Source of the DNA: Motiliproteus sp047622605
GTDB lineage: Bacteria > Pseudomonadota > Gammaproteobacteria > Pseudomonadales > Balneatricaceae
NCBI GenBank assembly: GCA_047622605.1
Contig: JBLHND010000041.1
Location: forward strand, 1-23,292
Reading direction: 5' to 3'
DNA: 23,292 bases
Numbering within the stretch: position 1 is the first letter of the stretch; every line of letters starts with the position of its first letter. Made by a program: the position numbers and the translations under genes. Of the stretch, positions 1 through 6,098 are shown one piece after another. The notes beneath the pieces are model-generated. The model was not told the origin of the DNA and searched no databases. It worked only from the letters and a program-made list of their open reading frames with translations.

Positions 1-218
1 TCAGCGAAGAGCTGACGATAGAGGATGTCGACATCCTTTATGAGACCTGGTTATGGAGAGGCAAGCGAGGGGAAACGGTGGTCTTTAACAGCGCTGATGT
101 TGATGGACTAACCGATGAATCAATCCTTGGTCTGGTATCGAGAGTTTCACGGGTTAAGGACGATGCGAAGGTCTCCTTTAAAGGCTCATTTGCTGAGTAC
201 AGATTAGTAATATTCTGA
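1..218 (+). CDS. C-terminal end of an unrecognised protein (5' truncated)
   Basis: An open frame (codons starting at base 3) runs in from the left edge and ends at TGA 216-218, leaving about 71 residues. The piece is rich in acidic and hydrophobic residues. It contains the motif ETWLWRGKRGETVVFNSADV and ends in EYRLVIF. No signal peptide, membrane segment or catalytic motif can be judged from the fragment, and I do not recognise the family. The frame has no internal stops and reads like real protein. A 324-bp gene-free stretch with a tandem repeat follows, so it is probably not in an operon with rmuC. Confidence 0.55.
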   Translation, partial: SEELTIEDVDILYETWLWRGKRGETVVFNSADVDGLTDESILGLVSRVSRVKDDAKVSFKGSFAEYRLVIF

Positions 219-354
219 TTGTCTCCTACTTAATCGGTACGCAAGCACAACATGGCTGCGGAGATGACAGCGAGCCAAGGGTGCGATCTTAACGGTGATA
301 GTTATGGCCACGCCGATGAGTTGCAGGCGCTTGCCCCCTGGTGGATGACGGCTT

Positions 355-496
355 TTGAGGCAGGGAGTCGAGACAGGAAGTCGAGGCAGAGGTTTGAGGC
401 AGGGAGTCGAGCTAGGGAGTCGAGGCAGAGAGTCGAGGCAGAGGTTCGAGGCAGAGGTTCGAGGCAGGGAGTCGAGCTAGGTGCTCGAGTCAGGGA
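355..496. repeat. Tandem repeat, 11 copies of a 13-bp unit, upstream of rmuC
   Basis: The gap from 219 to 542 holds no convincing gene. Between 355 and 496 there are eleven head-to-tail copies of a 13-bp unit close to TCGAGGCAGGGAG, the last one 12 bp long. Variants are TCGAGGCAGAGGT and TCGAGCTAGGGAG. Because 13 is not a multiple of 3, the repeat scans through all frames and makes a false Arg/Gly/Glu-rich ORF (252-500). The array stops 46 bp before the rmuC ATG, so a change in copy number would alter the rmuC leader. No clear promoter was seen on either side. Confidence 0.93.
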
Positions 497-542
497 ATAG
501 AGTAGACATTAGCGAACGATAATATTGAGTTGGGGAAAAGAG

Positions 543-2369
543 ATGGAAACGGTAGTGATGCTGATCGTATTGCCTCTGGTGACTTTTGTGACGGCCTTTG
601 TGGCGGCCTGGGCGATCGCCAGCTGGCGTGCCCAGCGCCACAACCAGCAGCTGCAGACCGACCTGCACCTGACTCAGGCTGAGCTGACGCGTATGCAGGC
701 CGAGTTGTCGGCGCTACAGGTCAGGGTAGGGACCCTGTCTGGAGAGAAGGCGACCCTGGATATCGCTCAGGGCCGGTTGGAAACAGAGCGCGATAGCGGC
801 AAGATCCAGATCGATCGGCTCGAGGCTGCTGGCCTGGCGCTTAATACGGAGCTGGCCAGCGTGCGCCAGTCTGTACAAGCGGCCAGAGAGGCGAGCTCTA
901 AGGCACAGGAAGCCGCCGCCAGGTTAAGTGAGCAGTTGGTGGCCAACGGCGAGACCTTCAAGGAACGCATCGACGAGAAAGATCGGCGTATCGCGGGGTT
1001 GGAGCATAAGCAGGTCAACGCCGAGGGGTTGCAGACCCACACCGCGACGCTGTTGTCCGAGAGTCGCGAGGCCCTCAAACAGGCCCAAACCCAGCTGGAA
1101 GATAAACAGGCTGCGCTCGACAACTACAAAGACTGGTGGGAGCAGTCCAAGGCCGAACTGAAGACCAGCCAGGGTCGCTATGCGGCACTGGACAACGCCC
1201 ATGGTCAGCTCCAGACCTCCCTGGATGCCAAGCAGCAGCACTTCGATGCCCAGCTGGCGCTGCTGCAGGAGAGCCGAGAAGGACTCACCAAAGAGTTCGA
1301 ACGTCTCGCCAACGAGGTGCTGGAGCGCAAAGGCAAGGCCTTTAAGGCGTTGAACCACGAAAGCATCACCAACCTGCTAAGCCCCCTGCATTCTGAGATG
1401 CGAGGTTTTAAGGCGAAGGTGGAGGATATCCATGCCAAGGATGCCGAGCAGCGTGTCGAGCTTCGGACCGAACTCAAGAATATGCAGACCCTCAACAAGG
1501 AGATCACCGATCAGGCCGATAGGCTGACCACCGCCCTGCAGGGACAGAAGAAGGTGCAGGGCAACTGGGGTGAGCTGATGCTCGAGAACGTGCTGGATAA
1601 TTCTGGCCTGCGCCTGGGGATCGATTACAAACGAGAAGTCAGCTTTACCACCGAAGACGGGCGCCAGCGTCCCGATGCGATCGTCTACCTGCCACAAAAA
1701 CAGCACCTGATTATCGATGCCAAGACCTCGCTTGTCGCCTACACCCGCTACGTCAACGCCGACAATGACCTAGTGCGCGACCAGGCCTTGGCAGATCATG
1801 CCAGGGCGGTGAGTGACAGGGTCAATGAGTTGTCCGACCGGGACTATTTTAAGCTGCCGGGCCTGAACTCACCCGAGGTGGTGATCATGTTTATCCCGAT
1901 AGAATCCGCCTATGTTGAGGCGCTTAAATACGACGAGACCCTGTTCCAGCGCGCCATCGAGCGCAATGTGCTGGTCGCCACGCCCACCACCCTGCTGACC
2001 AGCCTGAATATCGTCCGCCAGCTGTGGCGGTTCGAAGATCAGAACAAGCACACCGCCGAACTCGCCAACCGGGCAGAGAGGTTTTACAGCAAACTCAATG
2101 GCTTCCTGATCAGCATGCAGGGCATAGGCAACCAGCTGGATAAGGCGCGCCTGAGTTACGACAAGGCCTTCGGTCAGCTGTACAGCGGCAAAGGCAACCT
2201 GATCAAACAGGCTTCGGAGTTTAAGGAGTTGGGGGTGGCCGTACAGAAGGAACTCCCCGCCGAGCTGGTCGAGCGGGCCAACTTAGAACTCAGTGGCGAT
2301 GCTTCAGAGCGTGTTGAGAGTGTTGAGAGTGTTGAGAGTGCCATTGAGTTTGAAACCGCTAAAGCCTGA
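543..2369 (+). CDS. rmuC: DNA recombination protein RmuC
   Basis: This encodes 608 aa in the usual RmuC layout. Residues 2-24 form an N-terminal membrane anchor (METVVMLIVLPLVTFV...). A long Gln/Glu/Ala-rich coiled coil covers about 30-330. The conserved RmuC nuclease-like domain covers about 335-560, marked by GNWGELMLENVLDNSGL, DAIVYLPQ, LIIDAKTSL and ESAYVEALKYD. RmuC is known to limit inversions and rearrangements at short repeats in E. coli; its biochemical activity is less settled. The ATG at 543 was chosen because GGGGAAAAG lies just upstream; a TTG at 525 would add six residues. The C-terminal tail after about 580 is poorly conserved and includes three 9-bp repeats (2311-2340) encoding VES-VES-VES. 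No operon partner is apparent, since the next genes are on the other strand. Confidence 0.95.
   Translation: METVVMLIVLPLVTFVTAFVAAWAIASWRAQRHNQQLQTDLHLTQAELTRMQAELSALQVRVGTLSGEKATLDIAQGRLETERDSGKIQIDRLEAAGLALNTELASVRQSVQAAREASSKAQEAAARLSEQLVANGETFKERIDEKDRRIAGLEHKQVNAEGLQTHTATLLSESREALKQAQTQLEDKQAALDNYKDWWEQSKAELKTSQGRYAALDNAHGQLQTSLDAKQQHFDAQLALLQESREGLTKEFERLANEVLERKGKAFKALNHESITNLLSPLHSEMRGFKAKVEDIHAKDAEQRVELRTELKNMQTLNKEITDQADRLTTALQGQKKVQGNWGELMLENVLDNSGLRLGIDYKREVSFTTEDGRQRPDAIVYLPQKQHLIIDAKTSLVAYTRYVNADNDLVRDQALADHARAVSDRVNELSDRDYFKLPGLNSPEVVIMFIPIESAYVEALKYDETLFQRAIERNVLVATPTTLLTSLNIVRQLWRFEDQNKHTAELANRAERFYSKLNGFLISMQGIGNQLDKARLSYDKAFGQLYSGKGNLIKQASEFKELGVAVQKELPAELVERANLELSGDASERVESVESVESAIEFETAKA
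2311..2340 (+). repeat. In-frame 9-bp tandem repeat in the rmuC tail
   Basis: Three perfect copies of GTGTTGAGA followed by a partial GTG encode Val-Glu-Ser repeats in the variable C-terminal tail of RmuC. The unit is a multiple of 3, so gain or loss of copies keeps the frame. Confidence 0.9.
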
Positions 2370-2384
2370 CCCACAAAAGAAACA

Positions 2385-2401
2385 CAGCCCCCTGTGGGCT
2401 G
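2385..2401 (-). terminator. Possible hairpin terminator between rmuC and the toxin gene
   Basis: CAGCCC (2385-2390) pairs with GGGCTG (2396-2401) around a 5-nt loop. On the minus strand the stem is followed by TGTTTCTTTTG, a moderately T-rich run, so it would best serve the toxin-antitoxin transcript. It might also help end rmuC. The stem is short and the call is tentative. Confidence 0.4.
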
Positions 2402-2431
2402 ACTGCCGTCCGACAAGGCTAGCCAGGGTGC

Positions 2432-2692
2432 TTATTGGTCGTGTGTCCAAAGCCGCAATACTTTAACGGCCTGTTCCTCTTTGAGGATCTGGTATACCAG
2501 ACGATGCTGAATGTTGATACGTCTGGAATAGGCGCCATCAAGGTCACCGATAAGCTTTTCAAAGGGTGGTGGGTTTCGATAGGGATCTTCTTGGATAATG
2601 GCTAACAGTATCTGTGCCTTGCCTTTGAGGCCTGCAGAGGCAAGATTCCTGGCGTCCTTTTGTGCTTGCTTGCTGTAGTAAATATCCCACAT
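2432..2692 (-). CDS. YoeB/Txe-family mRNA interferase toxin
   Basis: An 86-aa RelE-fold toxin. YoeB-type toxins bind the ribosome and cut mRNA in the A site. Matching features are the start MWDIYYSKQAQKDA, the PFEKLIGDLDGAYSRRI block and the IQHRLVYQI strand, which carries the conserved Arg. The C-terminus ends LRLWTHDQ, where most Txe/YoeB proteins have His-Tyr (WTHYE-like); the catalytic His is kept but the neighbouring Tyr is Asp. The ATG at 2692 was chosen because it overlaps the antitoxin stop as TAATG, the normal translational coupling. A TTG at 2698 would add only two residues. It is the second gene of the operon, as in yefM-yoeB. Confidence 0.92.
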   Translation of the reverse strand: MWDIYYSKQAQKDARNLASAGLKGKAQILLAIIQEDPYRNPPPFEKLIGDLDGAYSRRINIQHRLVYQILKEEQAVKVLRLWTHDQ

Positions 2693-2934
2693 TACCAATC
2701 AAGATCCTGGTCACAGTTGCCGAGATCGGTCGCTATTCCCTCGCGAATAGATTCACGCATGCCCGGAATGGACAGCAGATGGAGGGTTTCGTTAATGGCG
2801 TTCCAGTCCTCCTCGGCAAGAAGCACTGCATTAACTCTTTTTCCTGTAATAAGGATAGGTTGATGCGTTTGATAGGTTTCATCAATCAGTGTGTATAGCT
2901 TTGAGCGCGCTTCGGTGGCATTGAGGGTTGTCAT
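2692..2934 (-). CDS. Phd/YefM-family antitoxin
   Basis: An 80-aa protein with the Phd/YefM N-terminal DNA-binding fold: MTTLNATEARSKLYTLIDE, then QPILITGKRVNAVLLAEEDWNAINETLHLLS, the classic YefM core. The acidic tail (ATDLGNCDQDLDW) would wrap and neutralise the toxin. GGAG lies 7 bp before the ATG. A palindromic operator and a TTGACA -35 element sit directly upstream, consistent with the usual autorepression by antitoxin and toxin-antitoxin complex. The stop overlaps the toxin start by one base. Confidence 0.93.
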   Translation of the reverse strand: MTTLNATEARSKLYTLIDETYQTHQPILITGKRVNAVLLAEEDWNAINETLHLLSIPGMRESIREGIATDLGNCDQDLDW

Positions 2935-2954
2935 CAGTGATCTCCAAAAAACAT

Positions 2955-2982
2955 GCGTACGTAAATACGTACGCTATGTCAA
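2955..2982 (-). promoter_or_regulatory. Promoter with palindromic operator for the toxin-antitoxin operon
   Basis: GCGTACGT (2955-2962) and ACGTACGC (2967-2974) form a perfect inverted repeat around AAAT. On the minus strand TTGACA (2977-2982) is a consensus -35. The matching -10 at 17-bp spacing would be TACGCA (2954-2959), which is weak and lies in the palindrome. A repressor bound here would block polymerase. GTAC-containing palindromes are typical of YefM-type operators, so antitoxin autoregulation is the likely role. Confidence 0.75.
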
Positions 2983-3048
2983 AAGGCTCTCTCAACGCTG
3001 GGCTGGCAGCCTATGTCAGGCTGAAGCCGGCGCTACAAAAGAAACAGG

Positions 3049-5946
3049 CTACAGAACTAACCTCAGCCCAGGTGGCAGGCTTTCGCCGTAGATCTTACGG
3101 CTGTCGGAAGCATCCAGTTCGGTGAGCTCGGTGACCATCGCGATCCAGCGGGGGGGTGCCTTGATGGCGTCTAGGGCGGCGGCGATGCGCTGCCGCAGCT
3201 CGGGTTCCAGGTCGCGGCTGCGATCACCACACACGCGCGCCATCACCACCGTCGCAAAGGCGGCCAGGGGGTGCTTGTGCCAGTCTTTTTTGAGCAACTG
3301 GGCGATCCAGGGGGCGAGGTCGTCCGGGTCGATACTGTTATGGCTGCTGCCATGCAGGGGGATGCGGCTGCCGATGCGGCCCAGCGCCACCCAGCTGTTC
3401 TGGTTTTCGCCGGGCTTGTCCAGACGCTTTAACAGCCAGGTGCCCAGTTGCTGTTTGTTCGCCGTGGGCAGGCCTTCCAGGGCCGCGGCGAGCAGCACCA
3501 TCCCCTCGTACGCCCTGTATTTGAGTTCGGCCTGGAGGCCGCGGTTGCGCTGTGCGCTGGGGTTGATGAATTTGGCCACCTGGTTGTACAGCAGCAACTG
3601 CTGATCCGGTTTCAGGCCCCCGGCCACTCGGCGCCAGAACGCCCACCATTGGTTCCAGTCCGGATTGCTCTTATCGAACTGCAGGCCTTGTTGAAACAAC
3701 GGCCAGATCTGCTCCAGGCGCCAGTCATCTAAGGGATAGCCCAGTCCGGGACGCAGGCAGAATCCGGTCAGGTTAAACCAGACCTGTTCATGCTGCTGCG
3801 AGCGACGCCGGCGGCTCCGGTGTTCGATAAAGACGTCCGCCAGGGCGCGCAGCAGGGGCACCTCCCAGCTATCTCTCGGTCCCAGCAGGCGCTCGAGGCT
3901 GACCCTCAGCTGCTTCACCGACTTAGCATCTGCGCCCTGCTGCGACTTGCCGTAGGCCTCTTCCACCTGTTGGCGGGCGCTGGCGAAGGCGGCGGGCAAG
4001 CCGTCTGCCGCCGTGCTTTTGGCGTTGGCCCGGGGTTCGGCATTCGGGTTGCTGCGCACCGGGAACTCGAGTTGCCAGCGCCGCGCCGTATCTTCCAAGG
4101 CGACGCATTCCAGGCCCAGGGTGCCGACTTCGGTCAGGGTGGCTACCAGGCCGACCTCGACGGTGGACGTGCCCTGCGCAGCCGCAGGTATGGCGGCCAT
4201 CAGCGGCGGCAGCGCCTGGATGTGCGGGCCGTCCAGAGACAGCAGCGCGCCAGGCGTGGGGCTGTCATCGGCGGCCGAAGAGAGCAGCTGAAACTGCACC
4301 GGTTGCCCGAGGCTGAGGACAAAGCGGCGCTCGGGCAGGGCGATCTCGATCCCGGGTTCGGTGCCCCTAGGCAGCAGGCAGATCCCTTGAGTCGCGCTGT
4401 CGTTAGTAACGGCATGTTCACTCGTCAGCTCATCCGCCTGTTTATGCGCCTGTTTATTCGCCTGTTTATTCGCCTGTTTATTCGGAATTTCCAGGAAGTA
4501 ACTGCGTGCCGAGCCGCCGCCGATGCGCACGCCGGTGCCGCGTCGGGCCAGGCCATAGGCCACCGCACCGCAGGCCACCGCCAGATCCGGGCGGCTGTTG
4601 GCCAGCGCGGTTACGGGTTGACCTCGCCAGCTGGAGAGCAGTTCGCAGAGGCGTTGTTCCAGTACCTGGCCTTTAAAGAAACCGCCGTTGAGCAGCAGGG
4701 CGTCCGGCACCCAGGAGGGGCTGTCGGGTTGATCCGCGAAGGCGTCCCGGCTGACCCGTTGGTGTTGCTCGAGGAAGGCTGCCAGCTGCCGGCTGATGGC
4801 GGGATCTGCCGCATAGGGCAGGCCAATGGCCTTGAGCGCCCGCGGGGGTTGCTGCGGCATCTCGGTCAGGGCGGTGAGCGGAATAAAGCCTTCTAAGGCC
4901 AGTGCCTGGGTCTGCTCACGCTTGAGGCTGTAGCTGCGTGCACCACCAATCAGCCGAGCGCCCGAGCCGAGCAGGGTGACCTTGGCGGTCTCGGGTGCGT
5001 CGTGCGCCAGCAGGGTCTCCTTGGCGGCACGGGTCTGCTGAATCAGCTGCGACAGGCCTGCGGCACGTAACCGCTTGCCCGATTCAAGCAACCCCTGCTC
5101 GACCTGATGTGCCAGGGCCAGGTCGAGGTTGTCGCCGCCCAGCATCAGATGGTCACCGACCCCGATACGATCGAGCTGCGGCTGGCCATCATCGCTCAGG
5201 CCCAGGCGTACCAGGCTGAAGTCCGAGGTGCCACCGCCGACATCGCAGATCAGCAACAGCCGATGGCTGCGCAGAATCTCTGTGGCCTGCTCGCCCTGGA
5301 GCGAAATCCAGTCATAACAGGCGGCGGTCGGTTCTTCGAGCAGCAGGACTCCGGGGAGGCCTGCGAGTCTGGCCGCCTCGACCGTCAGGGTGCGGGCCAG
5401 ATCGCCAAAGGAGGCGGGCACGGTCAGGATCAGCTCCTGCTGTTCCAGGGGCTGCTCGGGGTGGTCGCTATTCCAGGCCGCTCGAATATGGGCCAGATAA
5501 GAGGCAGTCGCCAGCAGGGGGGATACTTTGTCGACCCCTTCGGCGCCGGCCCAAGGCAGAATCGCCGCGCAGGGGTCGGCCTGATCGTGAGACAGCCAGC
5601 TCTTGGCGCTGACCACCGAGCGACCTTCTACCTTAGCGCTCAGGGCACGGGCCCACTCACCGATGATCACCTGGGGTAGCTCGGCCTCTAGCGTGGCGCC
5701 GGCCCAGGGCAGCTGCAGATCCCCGGGGGGGAACTCCTCGGCGGCCGGGTGATAGCGGCAAGAGGGCAGCAGCGGCAGGCGCGCGACCTCACCGGCGGCG
5801 ACCAGTTGGGGAATGGCATAGACCTGAGGGGCGCTGATCGGCTGACCCTGCGGGTCTAGAGCGGTGTAGGCGACCACGGTATGGGTGGTGCCTAGGTCGA
5901 TGCCGACTATAAGCTGGGGGTTGGGAACTATCATGGAAGGTATCAT
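3049..5946 (-). CDS. Large Hsp70-family ATPase with C-terminal DUF3731-type extension
   Basis: A 965-aa DnaK-related protein. The actin-like ATPase domain (about 11-500) has VGIDLGTTHTVVAYT (14-28), LTVPASF (174-180), LLEEPTAACYDW (202-213), ICDVGGGTSDFSLV (233-246) and LLLNGGFFKGQVLEQRL. A beta domain follows, ending LTEVGTLGLECVALED near residue 640. Then comes about 300 residues of Trp/Leu/Arg-rich helical sequence, which fits the 'DnaK-related' DUF3731 extension. The DnaK lid and EEVD-like tail are absent, and no DnaJ or GrpE gene is nearby. It is the last gene of a minus-strand operon and a paralogue of the upstream 609-aa Hsp70, sharing its first 640 residues. A four-copy 12-bp repeat encodes NKQA repeats between the two domains. 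No good Shine-Dalgarno is visible at either ATG (5946 or 5934). Client and function are unknown. Confidence 0.9.
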   Translation of the reverse strand: MIPSMIVPNPQLIVGIDLGTTHTVVAYTALDPQGQPISAPQVYAIPQLVAAGEVARLPLLPSCRYHPAAEEFPPGDLQLPWAGATLEAELPQVIIGEWARALSAKVEGRSVVSAKSWLSHDQADPCAAILPWAGAEGVDKVSPLLATASYLAHIRAAWNSDHPEQPLEQQELILTVPASFGDLARTLTVEAARLAGLPGVLLLEEPTAACYDWISLQGEQATEILRSHRLLLICDVGGGTSDFSLVRLGLSDDGQPQLDRIGVGDHLMLGGDNLDLALAHQVEQGLLESGKRLRAAGLSQLIQQTRAAKETLLAHDAPETAKVTLLGSGARLIGGARSYSLKREQTQALALEGFIPLTALTEMPQQPPRALKAIGLPYAADPAISRQLAAFLEQHQRVSRDAFADQPDSPSWVPDALLLNGGFFKGQVLEQRLCELLSSWRGQPVTALANSRPDLAVACGAVAYGLARRGTGVRIGGGSARSYFLEIPNKQANKQANKQAHKQADELTSEHAVTNDSATQGICLLPRGTEPGIEIALPERRFVLSLGQPVQFQLLSSAADDSPTPGALLSLDGPHIQALPPLMAAIPAAAQGTSTVEVGLVATLTEVGTLGLECVALEDTARRWQLEFPVRSNPNAEPRANAKSTAADGLPAAFASARQQVEEAYGKSQQGADAKSVKQLRVSLERLLGPRDSWEVPLLRALADVFIEHRSRRRRSQQHEQVWFNLTGFCLRPGLGYPLDDWRLEQIWPLFQQGLQFDKSNPDWNQWWAFWRRVAGGLKPDQQLLLYNQVAKFINPSAQRNRGLQAELKYRAYEGMVLLAAALEGLPTANKQQLGTWLLKRLDKPGENQNSWVALGRIGSRIPLHGSSHNSIDPDDLAPWIAQLLKKDWHKHPLAAFATVVMARVCGDRSRDLEPELRQRIAAALDAIKAPPRWIAMVTELTELDASDSRKIYGESLPPGLRLVL
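4436..4483 (-). repeat. In-frame 12-bp tandem repeat inside the large Hsp70 gene
   Basis: Four copies of a 12-bp unit (plus-strand GCCTGTTTATTC, with one variant) encode NKQA-NKQA-NKQA-HKQA. The tract is hydrophilic and follows the end of the ATPase domain (SARSYFLEIP), probably as an extended surface loop. The unit keeps the frame, and its AT-rich composition differs from the flanking GC-rich codons, suggesting recent expansion. Confidence 0.92.
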
Positions 5947-5972
5947 GGGGGCATTCTACCGCAGAGTTCTTT

Positions 5973-6010
5973 TGTGGGTCGGCTTTTTGTCCACAAAGTG
6001 CCGACCCACA
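5973..6010. other. Long hairpin between the two Hsp70 genes
   Basis: TGTGGGTCGGC (5973-5983) and GCCGACCCACA (6000-6010) are perfect 11-bp inverted arms around a 16-nt loop. No T-run follows on the minus strand, so a simple rho-independent terminator is unlikely. In the operon mRNA it would lie between the stop of the 609-aa Hsp70 and the start of the 965-aa Hsp70. It could act in RNA processing, mRNA stability or partial attenuation, or it could be an interspersed REP-like hairpin. Confidence 0.8.
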
Positions 6011-6041
6011 GGGTGTGTTTTTTGTAGGTTAGGCTTTAGCC

Positions 6042-6094
6042 TGACAATGACAATGACAATGACAATGACAATGACAATGACAATGACAATGACA
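6042..6094. repeat. Hexanucleotide repeat (TGACAA), 8.8 copies, between the Hsp70 genes
   Basis: Eight perfect TGACAA units (6042-6089) plus a partial TGACA lie 4 bp beyond the stop codon of the 609-aa Hsp70 (minus strand TCATTG repeats). A perfect microsatellite of this length is likely to vary by slippage. It sits in the 152-bp intergenic part of the operon, next to an 11-bp-arm hairpin. Confidence 0.97.
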
Positions 6095-6098
6095 GCGA

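Noticed and set aside
355..496. CRISPR array
   Set aside because: Units are 13 bp, directly abutting with no spacers, and there are no cas genes.
252..500. ORF of 82 aa rich in Arg/Gly/Glu/Ser repeats
   Set aside because: Most of it is the translation of the 13-bp tandem repeat, whose period is not a multiple of 3. It has no family similarity that I can see.
525..542. TTG start for rmuC
   Set aside because: ATG 543 has GGGGAAAAG at the right distance, and the extra six residues are not conserved-looking.
3790..4896. 368-aa ORF on the plus strand
   Set aside because: It is antisense to the 965-aa Hsp70, whose motifs are unmistakable, and has a Gln/Gly/Arg/Ala-rich shadow composition.
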